64,000 bases of DNA from Paracoccus shanxieyensis. Its GTDB lineage: Bacteria; Pseudomonadota; Alphaproteobacteria; Rhodobacterales; Rhodobacteraceae. Location of the stretch: positions 217,017 through 281,016 of the forward strand of contig NZ_WMII01000004.1 in NCBI RefSeq assembly GCF_009711265.1. The letters run 5' to 3'. Shown piece after piece: positions 44,604-53,311 of this stretch; the first letter of the stretch is position 1, and each line of letters opens with the position of its first letter. The position numbers were made by a program, and so were the translations under genes. The notes under the pieces were generated by a model. That model was not told the origin of the DNA and did no database searches. It saw nothing but the letters and a program-made list of their open reading frames with translations.

Positions 44604-44678
44604 GGCCCGTTCGTCTATCGGTTAGGACGTCAGGTTTTCAACCTGAAAAGAGGGGTTCGACTCCCCTACGGGCTGCCA
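44604..44678 (+). tRNA. tRNA-Glu (TTC), copy 2
   Basis: Identical 75-base sequence to copy 1, with encoded CCA and anticodon TTC. It has its own promoter and terminator, so the pair are two transcription units rather than one precursor. Confidence 0.96.
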
Positions 44679-44702
44679 CTTTCCCCAGTATGGTCAAAGA
44701 CG

Positions 44703-44728
44703 AAAAAGGGCGCCGCAGCGCCCCGTTT
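44703..44728. terminator. Shared terminator of tRNA-Glu copy 2 and the MFS gene
   Basis: GGGCGC, loop CGCA, GCGCCC, flanked by AAAAA on the left and CGTTT on the right; reading leftward the stem is followed by TTTTT directly after the MFS stop. Confidence 0.75.
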
Positions 44729-45945
44729 CAACCGACATCCTGAATGCGCCGCATCAGCAGCAAGGCCAGCCCCGAACAGATCAGCGTCGCCAGCATGATG
44801 GGCCGCGCCGTGCCGTCATAAAGCTGCCCCACCGGCGCCGCGATCAGCACCGCGCCAATCGTCGAGATCGCCGCGATGACCGAGGCCGCCGTGCCGGCCA
44901 GATGCCCCATGCGCTGCAAGGCCATGGCGTTCAGATTGCCGAAGGTCACGCCCGCCATGAAGAACACGCTGACCGCCCAGATGAAGAAGGCTGCAAAGCG
45001 CAGCGGCGGCGGCAGCAGATCGCCCCAGACCAGCACCACCATCACCGCCGAGACACAGACCTGCATCGCATAGGCGCTGGTCACGATCCGCTTCATCCCC
45101 AGCCGCAGGACATAGCGCGCATTCAGCACGGTTCCCGTGCCCGACAGCAGCGCCATCACCGCAAACCACGTCGGAAAACTCTCGACCTTGCCATAGGTGT
45201 CGGCGAACAGCTGCTGCGCCGAACTCAGCAGCGCGAACATCTGGCCAAAGCCCAGCGTCATCACCACCGCGATCAGCCGCACCTGACCATCGCCCAGCAC
45301 CTCGCGCGCGCCAAGAACCATGCTGCGCAGGTTCATCGGGCGGCGACGCTCGGGCGGCAGGGTTTCCTCGCGGCGCAGGTTCAGCCACAGGCTGCCGATC
45401 AGCGCCAGCACCACGAATGAGCCGAAGACCCCGCGCCAGCCGACCAGATGGATCACCCCCGCGCCGATCGAGGGCGCGACCGCCGGGATCAGGATGAAGA
45501 TCATCATGACAAAGCTGGTGATCCGCGCCATCTCGCGGCCCTGATACAGGTCGCGCACCAGCGCCAGCGACACGATGCGCGGCCCGGCGGCGCCAAGCCC
45601 CTGCACGAAGCGCGCCACCAGCAGCATCTCCAGCGACTGCGCAAACACCGCCGCAATCGCCGCCAGCGCATAGATGCCAAAGCCCAGCGTGATGACCCGC
45701 TTGCGGCCATAGGCATCCGACAGCGGCCCGGCAAAGAACAGCCCCAGCCCCATACCGGCGACAAAGGCCGTTAGCACAAGCTGCGCGCGGTTGACGTTTT
45801 CCGGGGTCAGGACCTGCGCGATCTCGGGCAGCGCGGGCAGCATGGAATCGATGGAAAAGGCGATGACCGCAAAGATCACGGCAAGCATCGCGATGAATTC
45901 GGGCTGGCTCTGCCGGGCGGCGGCTGGCGATGTCGTCTCGGACAT
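44728..45945 (-). CDS. MFS drug exporter, Bcr/CflA type
   Basis: A 405-residue inner-membrane proton antiporter with 12 predicted helices. The motifs typical of the 12-TM drug exporters are present: FSIDSMLPALPEI in helix 1, SDAYGRKRVI (loop 2-3) and ARFVQGLGAAGPRIVSLALV (helix 4-5 region). The substrate is unknown. GAGG six bases before ATG 45945 decides the start over ATG 45957. Confidence 0.88.
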   Translation of the reverse strand: MSETTSPAAARQSQPEFIAMLAVIFAVIAFSIDSMLPALPEIAQVLTPENVNRAQLVLTAFVAGMGLGLFFAGPLSDAYGRKRVITLGFGIYALAAIAAVFAQSLEMLLVARFVQGLGAAGPRIVSLALVRDLYQGREMARITSFVMMIFILIPAVAPSIGAGVIHLVGWRGVFGSFVVLALIGSLWLNLRREETLPPERRRPMNLRSMVLGAREVLGDGQVRLIAVVMTLGFGQMFALLSSAQQLFADTYGKVESFPTWFAVMALLSGTGTVLNARYVLRLGMKRIVTSAYAMQVCVSAVMVVLVWGDLLPPPLRFAAFFIWAVSVFFMAGVTFGNLNAMALQRMGHLAGTAASVIAAISTIGAVLIAAPVGQLYDGTARPIMLATLICSGLALLLMRRIQDVG

Positions 45946-46048
45946 AGGGGGCCTCATGCTGTAGGAGCCTCTGCGCCCTATCCCCGTCCTCCGCCCGGCG
46001 CAAGGCCCGCGCCGTTGCACATCCCCGTGCGCGGGCTATATCTGGCGC

Positions 46049-46471
46049 ATGACCCAAGCTCTGAATCTCATGAAGCTCTGCGTCGGCTGCGACAGCCCGG
46101 CCGAGCTTGCCGCATGGCAAAGCGACCGCTGGAACGGCGGCCCGGCCCGTCATGTCACCCGCATGTGGCCCAAACGCGAGGCCGAGATTCTGGCCGGCGG
46201 GTCGATCTACTGGGTGTTCAAAGGCGTAATGCAGGCCCGCCAGCGCCTGATCGCCCTTGAGGAGGTTCAGGGTGAGGACGGCATCCGCCGCTGCGCCCTT
46301 GTCATGGAGCCGCGCATGATCCGCACCGCGGCCGTGCCCCGCCGCCCATTTCAGGGCTGGCGCTACCTGACCGCGCATGACGCCCCCCCGGACCTGCCCG
46401 AAGGCCGCGAGGAAGAAACCACCCTCCCCCCCGACATCGCCCGCGCCCTGGCTGAAATGGGACTGCGGTAG
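46049..46471 (+). CDS. DUF1489-family protein
   Basis: A 140-residue protein typical of alphaproteobacterial DUF1489: LNLMKLCVGCDSPAEL at the start, TRMWPKREAEIL, GGSIYWVFKG and PFQGWRYL. No catalytic motif is known and no role is established. It is monocistronic and divergent from the MFS gene. The C terminus is acidic. Confidence 0.88.
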   Translation: MTQALNLMKLCVGCDSPAELAAWQSDRWNGGPARHVTRMWPKREAEILAGGSIYWVFKGVMQARQRLIALEEVQGEDGIRRCALVMEPRMIRTAAVPRRPFQGWRYLTAHDAPPDLPEGREEETTLPPDIARALAEMGLR

Positions 46472-46509
46472 CAACAGGCAACACGATCCTCGTGCAGCCG
46501 TCACCTTCA

Positions 46510-46555
46510 CACAAAAACAGCCCGATAAGGCGATTCCGGCCAGACTGCTTTTGTG
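46510..46555. other. Hairpin in the gap between DUF1489 gene and tRNA-Gly
   Basis: CACAAAAACAG (46510-46520) pairs with CTGCTTTTGTG (46545-46555), ten of eleven positions, around a 24-base loop. It lies downstream of tRNA-Gly on the minus strand and may be its terminator (TTTTTGTG end) or part of a small RNA. The rest of the gap shows nothing. Confidence 0.4.
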
Positions 46556-46661
46556 GGCGCACACCCTCCGCGCCAGCGCGCAACAGTCGCCCCACGGCCA
46601 AGCGCGCATGGGACGCCACGCCCCGCAAAATATTGATAAATCTAACCATTCAGGGATTTTA

Positions 46662-46735
46662 TGGAGCGGGTAGCGGGAATCGAACCCGCGCCAAGAGCTT
46701 GGGAAGCTCGTGTGATACCATTTCACCATACCCGC
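46662..46735 (-). tRNA. tRNA-Gly (CCC)
   Basis: A 74-base cloverleaf on the minus strand with encoded CCA. Acceptor GCGGGTA pairs with TACCCGC, discriminator T; anticodon loop TTCCCAA gives CCC; T arm has GGTTCGATTCC. Confidence 0.96.
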
Positions 46736-46745
46736 GCAGCCGACC

Positions 46746-46774
46746 CGATAGCATTGCAACCCGCCCGCCCGCAA
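46746..46774 (-). promoter_or_regulatory. Candidate promoter of tRNA-Gly
   Basis: On the minus strand TTGCGG, 17 bases, CTATCG, with the -10 ending ten bases before the tRNA. Confidence 0.6.
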
Positions 46775-46800
46775 GCCCCTTCTCGCGCGCGAACGGGTCT

Positions 46801-46834
46801 TCCTTGTTTTCCAAATACCCATGCCGACGCCGGC
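46801..46834. repeat. Dispersed repeat with TATTTG core, copy C
   Basis: CCTTGTTTTCCAAATACCC is identical to copy A at 19832-19850, followed by a different GC-rich arm that forms GCCGACGCCGGC. It sits just past the acyl-CoA ligase stop. Confidence 0.65.
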
Positions 46835-46847
46835 AAGGGGCGCGGCG

Positions 46848-48473
46848 CTAGCCCAGTTCGCGCGCCTGTTCGCGCAGCATGAATTTCTGGATCTTCCCGG
46901 TCGAGGTCTTGGGCAACTCGCCGAAAATCACCGTCTTCGGGGCTTTGTAATGCGCCATGTTCTGGCGGCAGAAGGCGATCAGTTCCTCAGGCCCGGCCTC
47001 GCGTCCGGGTTTCAGCGCGACGAAGGCGCAGGGGGTTTCGCCCCATTCGGCGCTGGGGCGCGCGACGACGGCGGCCTCCATCACGGCGGGATGGCGATAC
47101 AGCACATCCTCGACCTCGACCGATGAGATGTTTTCCCCGCCCGAGATGATGATGTCCTTGGAGCGGTCCTTCAGCTCGATATAGCCATCTGCATGCATCA
47201 CCCCCAGATCGCCCGAGGCGAACCAGCCGCCGCGAAAGCTTTTCTTGGTCGCGCCGGAGTTCTTCAGATAGCCCTTCATCACCACATTGCCGCGCATGAA
47301 GATCTCGCCCATGCTGGCCCCGTCGGCGGGAACCGGCTCCAGCGTGGCGGGATCCGCGACCATCAGCCCGCCAAGGGCGGCATTGCGCACGCCCTGGCGC
47401 GACTTCAGGCGGGCGCGGTCTTCCTCGGGGCGGTCGTCCCATTCATCCTTCCAGGCGCAGACGACCGAAGGGCCATAGGTCTCGGTCAGGCCATAGGTAT
47501 GGGTCACGTCGATGCCCATCGCCTCGACCGCGGCGATGACGGTGGCGGGGGGCGGCGCGCCCGCGGTCATCACCTTGATCGGATGGTCGAAGCCCTTGAT
47601 CTCGTCGGGGGCATTGGCCAGCATGTTCAGAACGATGGGCGCACCGCAGAAATGCGTCACCTTCTCGTCGCGAAACAGCCGGAAGATCGGCTCGGCACGG
47701 ACCGCGCGCAGGCAGATATTCACCCCCGCCACTGCCGCCACCGCCCATGGGAAGCACCAGCCGTTGCAGTGAAACATCGGCAGCGTCCACAGATAGCGCG
47801 CATGTTGCGGCATCTGCCATGAAATGATGTTGCCCATCGCGTTCAGCGTCGCGCCGCGATGATGATAGACGACACCTTTCGGATCGCCCGTCGTCCCCGA
47901 GGTATAGTTCAGCGAAATCGCATCCCATTCGTTCTGCGGCATCTGCCAGTCGAAGGCCGGATCGCCTTGGGCCAGCATCTCCTCATAGCTTTCACGCCCC
48001 AGACGCGGCGCGGGGATGGCGGGGTCAAGAATGTCGATCACCTCGATCGGGCGCCCCAGCAGGGCCAGCGCATCCTGCGCGGTCTGCGAAAACTCGGGAT
48101 CGACGATCAGCAGCTTGGCCTCGCCATGGTTCAGGATGAACGCGACGCTGGCCGCATCCAGCCGGGTGTTGATGGCGTTCAGCACCGCCCCCGCCATCGG
48201 CACGCCGAAATGCGATTCGAAGGTTTCGGGAATATTCGCCGCCAGCACCGCGACCGTATCGCCACGCCGGATGCCACGCCGGGTCAGCGCGCTGCCCAGC
48301 CGGCGGCACCGGGCATAGGTTTCGCCCCAGTTGCGGCGCAGATCGCCATGCACCACGGCAGGCGCATCGGGAAAGGTCACAGCGGTGCGCTCGATGAAAC
48401 GCAGGGGCGACAGCTGCTCGAAATTCGCCGGACCTGCCTCAAGTCCCTGATCATAGATATTCGGATGCGCCAT
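46848..48473 (-). CDS. Acyl-CoA synthetase, AMP-binding, DmdB-like
   Basis: A 541-residue acyl-CoA ligase that activates a carboxylic acid via an acyl-adenylate. Motifs: YTSGTTGDPKGV (P-loop), YGLTETYGP, GWFASGDLG and the C-terminal catalytic Lys in PKTSTGKIQK. The N terminus MAHPNIYDQGLE and overall length resemble DmdB, the 3-methylmercaptopropionyl-CoA ligase of marine Rhodobacteraceae, and medium-chain ligases; substrate is not decided. GGGAGG precedes the ATG. No dmdC or dmdD neighbour. Confidence 0.85.
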   Translation of the reverse strand: MAHPNIYDQGLEAGPANFEQLSPLRFIERTAVTFPDAPAVVHGDLRRNWGETYARCRRLGSALTRRGIRRGDTVAVLAANIPETFESHFGVPMAGAVLNAINTRLDAASVAFILNHGEAKLLIVDPEFSQTAQDALALLGRPIEVIDILDPAIPAPRLGRESYEEMLAQGDPAFDWQMPQNEWDAISLNYTSGTTGDPKGVVYHHRGATLNAMGNIISWQMPQHARYLWTLPMFHCNGWCFPWAVAAVAGVNICLRAVRAEPIFRLFRDEKVTHFCGAPIVLNMLANAPDEIKGFDHPIKVMTAGAPPPATVIAAVEAMGIDVTHTYGLTETYGPSVVCAWKDEWDDRPEEDRARLKSRQGVRNAALGGLMVADPATLEPVPADGASMGEIFMRGNVVMKGYLKNSGATKKSFRGGWFASGDLGVMHADGYIELKDRSKDIIISGGENISSVEVEDVLYRHPAVMEAAVVARPSAEWGETPCAFVALKPGREAGPEELIAFCRQNMAHYKAPKTVIFGELPKTSTGKIQKFMLREQARELG

Positions 48474-48536
48474 GATTACCTCCCTCAACCGGGCGGCGGG
48501 CCTCCTCTGCCCCCCGCGCGACATCGCAACTGACTT

Positions 48537-48553
48537 GCAGGTTAGCGCAGGTT
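48537..48553. promoter_or_regulatory. Direct repeat GCAGGTT, operator candidate
   Basis: GCAGGTT at 48537-48543 and 48547-48553, ten bases apart, in the 234-base divergent region between the acyl-CoA ligase and the RND operon. One helix-turn spacing suggests a dimeric or tandem regulator site. No regulator gene is adjacent. Confidence 0.35.
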
Positions 48554-48707
48554 CCGCGCCATTATCCAGAGCCACCGATATGCTTCGCAAGATCGCGGCA
48601 AACGGCAACGCCGTCCGGGTTTCCGCGAAGGATTTGCGACAAAAAGATTGATCGGAGTAACGATTCCGGTGGTTATAGGCCGAACGCCCGCCTTAGCCGA
48701 GCATATC

Positions 48708-50075
48708 ATGACACGCTTCATGCGCCGAAATGCCCCCCGTCTGATCCTGCCGTTTCTGGCGGCACTGGCCACATCGCCCGCCCATGCCCAGCAACCGGGG
48801 GGCGATGCGCCGCCGCCGACGGTGACGGTGGTGACGCTGCACAGTCAGGACGTGGCGCTGACGACCACCCTGCCCGGCCGCGTCTCTGCCTCGGCCGAAG
48901 CCGAGGTGCGGCCGCAGGTCAATGGCATCGTGACCGAACGCCTGTTCGAGGAAGGCCGGCAGGTCAAGCGCGGCGATCCCTTGTTCCGCATCGACGCCAC
49001 CACCTATGATGCCGCCGTCGCGCAGGCCGAGGCGGGCGTGGCGCAGGCCCGCGCCACCGCCGACAATGCCCGGCGCGAGGCCGAGCGCGCGGGCGCGCTG
49101 CGCGACCGCCGCGTGACCAGCGAAAGCTCGACCGAAAGCGCCATCGCCAACCGGGACGCCGCCGAGGCCGCGGTCAAGGTCGCCGAGGCGCAGCTTCTGG
49201 CCGCCCGGATCGAACTGGACCGCACCACCATCCGCGCCGAACTGGACGGAGAGATCGGCCTTGCCCAGACCAGTCAGGGCGCGCTGGTCACTGCCAGTCA
49301 GGCCAACCCCTTGGCGGTGATCCGCACGCTGGACCCGGTACATGTCGATGTGACGCAATCGGCGGCGGAACTGATCCGCTGGCGGCGCGACATGGCTGCG
49401 CAGACCACCACGAGCGGTGGCGGCGAACATCCCGGACAGGCCGTGACGCTGCGGCTGGCCGATGGCACGGAATATCCCGAAAAGGGCACACTGACCGCAG
49501 CCGAGCCCTATGTGAACGAAACCACCGGCGTGGTCACGCTGCGGCTGTCCTTTGACAACCCGCAGCGTATCCTGCTGCCGGGCATGTATGTGCAGGCCGT
49601 GGTTCAGCAGGCGACCGCGCAGGGCGTTATCCTTGCCCCGCAGGAAGGCGTCAGCCGCGACCGGCGCGGGCTGCCGGTCGCCATGGTTGTCAATGCGCAA
49701 AATCAGGTCGAAAGCCGCGATCTGACGGTGCTGCAGAACCTTGGCAATGACTGGGTGGTCAGCAAGGGCCTTAAGGACGGCGACCGCCTAATCGTCGAGG
49801 GGCTGCAATTCATCGCCCCCGGTGCGCCGGTCAATCCGCAGGAACGGCAGGCGGCGGCATCGGGCGATACCCCCGCCCCGCAGCATGGCGGCGCCGCCCC
49901 GGCAGCAGATGCAGCGACGGGACAGGCGCCATCAGGACAGGCTCCGGCAGACGAAGCTCCGGCAGAGGAGGCTCCAACAGGCGAGGCATCAAGCGACGCC
50001 GCCCCCGCAGCGTCTGGCGACACGCCCGCCCAACCCCCGCAGCAATCCGAAGGCACGGCAGGCTCGGACGGGTGA
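48708..50075 (+). CDS. RND efflux periplasmic adaptor (AcrA/MexA type)
   Basis: A 455-residue membrane-fusion protein. A signal peptide ends at AHAQ; there is no lipobox Cys at the cleavage site, unlike AcrA. Then come the beta-barrel/lipoyl halves (VRPQVNGIVTERLFEEGRQVKRGDPLFRID), an alpha-helical hairpin rich in Ala/Glu, and the second lipoyl half (TTIRAELDGEIGLAQ). The last 70 residues are an unusual Ala/Pro/Glu-rich tail. Pairs with the pump 34 bases downstream. Confidence 0.93.
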   Translation: MTRFMRRNAPRLILPFLAALATSPAHAQQPGGDAPPPTVTVVTLHSQDVALTTTLPGRVSASAEAEVRPQVNGIVTERLFEEGRQVKRGDPLFRIDATTYDAAVAQAEAGVAQARATADNARREAERAGALRDRRVTSESSTESAIANRDAAEAAVKVAEAQLLAARIELDRTTIRAELDGEIGLAQTSQGALVTASQANPLAVIRTLDPVHVDVTQSAAELIRWRRDMAAQTTTSGGGEHPGQAVTLRLADGTEYPEKGTLTAAEPYVNETTGVVTLRLSFDNPQRILLPGMYVQAVVQQATAQGVILAPQEGVSRDRRGLPVAMVVNAQNQVESRDLTVLQNLGNDWVVSKGLKDGDRLIVEGLQFIAPGAPVNPQERQAAASGDTPAPQHGGAAPAADAATGQAPSGQAPADEAPAEEAPTGEASSDAAPAASGDTPAQPPQQSEGTAGSDG

Positions 50076-50109
50076 TCCCGATTCGAGACAAGACCCATAG
50101 GAGCCTATC

Positions 50110-53100
50110 ATGGCGCGCTTTTTCATCGACCGTCCGGTTTTTGCGTGGGTGATCTCGATCCTGATCATGGGGATCGGCCTGTTGTCGATCTTTACCCTGC
50201 CCGTGGCGCAATATCCCCAGATCGCGCCGCCGTCGGTCACGATCCGCGCCACATATCCGGGGGCCTCGGCGGATACCATCGCCAATACCGTGACGCAGGT
50301 GATCGAACAGCAGATGACCGGGCTGGACGGGCTGCGTTATTTCAACTCCAGCTCCAGCTCGGCGGGGATTTCCAGCACCACCCTGACCTTCGAGACCGGC
50401 ACGGATGCCGACATCGCGCAGGTGCAGGTGCAGAACAAGCTGGCGCAGGCGACCTCGCTTCTACCCGAACCCGTGCAGCGTCAGGGCGTCGTGGTCGAGA
50501 AATCCGCCGAAGGCTTTCTGATGGTCATCGGCCTGATCTCGGAGGGCGGCGATCTGGAGCAGGTCGATCTGTCCGACTACCTCATCTCGAACCTCGTCAA
50601 TGATCTCAGCCGGGTCGAGGGCGTGGGCTCGGTCCAGATCTTCGGCGCGCAATATGCCATGCGCATCTGGCTGGATCCGTCGAAGCTGGCCGCCTATGAA
50701 CTGACGCCGGGCGATGTGGTCAGCGCGGTCTCGGCGGAAAACGCGCAGATCTCGGCCGGGGCGTTCGGCAGCCAGCCCGCGCCGCAGGGCCAGATGCTGA
50801 ACGCGACGATCACCGCGCAATCGCTGCTGTCGACGCCGCAGGATTTTGAACAGATCGTGCTGCGCGCCGAACCCGATGGCGGGCTGATCCTGCTGAAGGA
50901 CGTGGCCCGCGTGGAAATCGGCGCGGAGGATTATTCCACCAGCGCCAAATTCAACGGCAACCCGTCCTCGGGTCTGGCGATCAGCCTTGCCTCGGGCGCG
51001 AACGCGCTGGACACCGCCGACCGCGTCAAGGCGCGGATGGAGGAATTCGCCCGCTTCTTCCCCGAAGGCGTCAGCTATGTCATCCCCTTCGACACCACGC
51101 CCTTCGTGCTGATCTCGATCGAGGAGGTGGTCAAGACGCTGGTCGAGGCGATCGTGCTGGTGTTTCTGGTGATGCTGCTGTTCCTGCAAAACTGGCGCGC
51201 CACGCTGATCCCGACGCTGGCCGTGCCGGTCGTGATCCTGGGCACATTCGGCATCCTGTCCGCGCTGGGGTTCACCATCAACACGCTGACCATGCTGGCG
51301 ATGGTGCTGGCCATTGGCCTGCTGGTCGATGACGCCATCGTCGTCGTGGAAAACGTCGAACGCATCATGGAGGAGGAAGGCCTTGAGCCGCGCGAGGCCA
51401 CGCGCAAATCCATGGGCCAGATCACCGGCGCGCTGGTCGGCATCGCGCTGGTGCTGTCGGCGGTCTTTGTGCCGATGGCGTTTTTCGGCGGCTCGACCGG
51501 GGTGATCTACAAGCAGTTCGCCATCACTATCGCCAGCGCCATGGGCCTGTCGGTGGTGGTGGCGCTGACGCTGACGCCCGCACTGTGCGCCACGCTGCTG
51601 CGCAATGAACATGGCCACAAGACCCGCGGCTTCTTCGGGTTCTTCAACCGCAATTTCGACCGCACCATGCATGGCTACAGCGGCGCGGTCGGCTGGATGA
51701 TCCGCCGCCCGCTGCGGATGATGCTGGTCTATCTGCTGCTGGGCGCGGCCATGGTGTTCTTGTTCCTGCGCACCCCCACCGGCTTTCTGCCCGATGAGGA
51801 TCAGGGCATCATGTTCGTGCTGGTCCAGGGCCCGACAGGGGCCACGACCGAACGCACCGAGGCGGTGATCGAACAGATCCAGACCTATTTCACCGAACAG
51901 GAATCGGCCAATGTCGACAGCATGTTCGGCGTCACCGGCTTCAGCTTCGCCGGTCAGGGCCAGAACATGGGCATCGCCTTCGTGCGCATGAAGGATTGGG
52001 ACGACCGGCCCAATGCCGATCAGAACGTGCAGGCGGTGGCGGGTCGCGCCTTCGGGGCCTTCAGCCAGATCCGCGACGCAATGGTGTTTCCCATCGTGCC
52101 GCCCTCGGTCATCGAGCTGGGCAATGTCTCGGGCTTCGATTTCTACCTTCAGGCGCGCTCGGGGCAATCGCATGAGCAATTGCTGGAGGCCCGCAACCAG
52201 CTTCTGGGCATGATCGCGCAAGACCCGCGCATCGCGCAGGCCCGGCCCAACGGGCTGGAGGACGCGGCGCAATACAATCTGGACATCGACTGGCGCAAGG
52301 CGGGCGCGATGGGGGTTTCGGCCACCGATGTCGGCAGCCTTCTGTCGGTGGCATGGGCGGGGACCTATGTGAACGACTTCATCGACCGGGGCCGCATCAA
52401 GAAGGTCTATGTGCAGGGCGAGCCGGTCTCGCGCGCGCAGCCGACCGATATCGACAAATGGCGCGTCAGAAACAATTCGGGCGGGCTGGTGCCGTTTTCC
52501 AACTTTGCCGAGGGGCGCTGGACCTTCGGGCCGCAGGGTCTGGACCGCTATAACGGCGTGCCCGCAATGCAGATACAGGGCAACCCCGTGCCCACCATCT
52601 CCTCGGGCGAGGGCATGGACGCGGTCGAGGAGATCGCAGGCCAGCTTCCCGACGGCTTCGACGTGGCATGGACCGGCCTTTCGCTGGAAGAACAGCAGGC
52701 CGGCAACCAGACCACGCTGCTTTATGCGCTGTCGCTGGCGGTGGTGTTTCTGTGCCTTGCGGCGCTTTATGAAAGTTGGTCGATCCCCTTTGCCGTCATG
52801 CTGGCCATGCCCATCGGCGTTCTGGGCGCGCTGATTGGGGCGTGGCTGGGCCGGTTCGACAATGGCGTGTTCTTTCAGGTCGGCCTGCTGACCGTCATCG
52901 GCCTGACCGGCAAGAACGCCATCCTGATCGTCGAGTTTGCCCGCGAACAGGTCGAACAAAGCGGCAAGCCGCTTTATGAGGCCGTGGTCGAGGCCGCGCG
53001 CCAGCGCTTCCGTCCGATCATGATGACCTCGGTCGCCTTCTCGCTGGGGGTGCTGCCTTTGGTGCTGTCCTCGGGCGCGGGGGCGAATGGGCGCAATACC

Positions 53101-53235
53101 ATCGGCGCGACGGTTCTGGGCGGCACGATCTCGGCCACGGTGCTGGGCGTGCTGTTCGTGCCGCTGTTCTTCGTGCTGGTGCGGCGCGTGCTGAACCGCA
53201 AGGACAACACGACGCCCGCCACAGTCAGGGCCTGA
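50110..53235 (+). CDS. RND multidrug efflux transporter (AcrB/MexB type, HAE1)
   Basis: A 1041-residue trimeric proton-driven pump of typical length. It has FFIDRPVFAWVISI at the N terminus, twelve helices, GLLVDDAIVVVENVERIM in helix 4 with the paired Asp residues, the conserved helix-10 Lys in GLTGKNAILIVEFA, and FMVLVQ-like (IMFVLVQGPTGAT) porter regions. No TolC-like outer membrane gene is adjacent, so it must use one encoded elsewhere. Confidence 0.95.
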   Translation: MARFFIDRPVFAWVISILIMGIGLLSIFTLPVAQYPQIAPPSVTIRATYPGASADTIANTVTQVIEQQMTGLDGLRYFNSSSSSAGISSTTLTFETGTDADIAQVQVQNKLAQATSLLPEPVQRQGVVVEKSAEGFLMVIGLISEGGDLEQVDLSDYLISNLVNDLSRVEGVGSVQIFGAQYAMRIWLDPSKLAAYELTPGDVVSAVSAENAQISAGAFGSQPAPQGQMLNATITAQSLLSTPQDFEQIVLRAEPDGGLILLKDVARVEIGAEDYSTSAKFNGNPSSGLAISLASGANALDTADRVKARMEEFARFFPEGVSYVIPFDTTPFVLISIEEVVKTLVEAIVLVFLVMLLFLQNWRATLIPTLAVPVVILGTFGILSALGFTINTLTMLAMVLAIGLLVDDAIVVVENVERIMEEEGLEPREATRKSMGQITGALVGIALVLSAVFVPMAFFGGSTGVIYKQFAITIASAMGLSVVVALTLTPALCATLLRNEHGHKTRGFFGFFNRNFDRTMHGYSGAVGWMIRRPLRMMLVYLLLGAAMVFLFLRTPTGFLPDEDQGIMFVLVQGPTGATTERTEAVIEQIQTYFTEQESANVDSMFGVTGFSFAGQGQNMGIAFVRMKDWDDRPNADQNVQAVAGRAFGAFSQIRDAMVFPIVPPSVIELGNVSGFDFYLQARSGQSHEQLLEARNQLLGMIAQDPRIAQARPNGLEDAAQYNLDIDWRKAGAMGVSATDVGSLLSVAWAGTYVNDFIDRGRIKKVYVQGEPVSRAQPTDIDKWRVRNNSGGLVPFSNFAEGRWTFGPQGLDRYNGVPAMQIQGNPVPTISSGEGMDAVEEIAGQLPDGFDVAWTGLSLEEQQAGNQTTLLYALSLAVVFLCLAALYESWSIPFAVMLAMPIGVLGALIGAWLGRFDNGVFFQVGLLTVIGLTGKNAILIVEFAREQVEQSGKPLYEAVVEAARQRFRPIMMTSVAFSLGVLPLVLSSGAGANGRNTIGATVLGGTISATVLGVLFVPLFFVLVRRVLNRKDNTTPATVRA

Positions 53236-53311
53236 CGCGGTGCTTGCCCCGCGCCCCCGGCGGGCCTAGTCTTTCGGGATGGGAACTGCCGTGACCCGGC
53301 AGAGGGGGGAT

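Noticed and set aside
46848..48473. Acyl-CoA ligase as proof of DMSP demethylation
   Set aside because: The N terminus is DmdB-like, but no dmdA, dmdC or dmdD neighbour exists and related medium-chain ligases share these features.
50461..52959. Minus-strand open frame of 832 codons across the RND pump
   Set aside because: Antisense shadow with His/Gln/Asp-rich composition and no domain.
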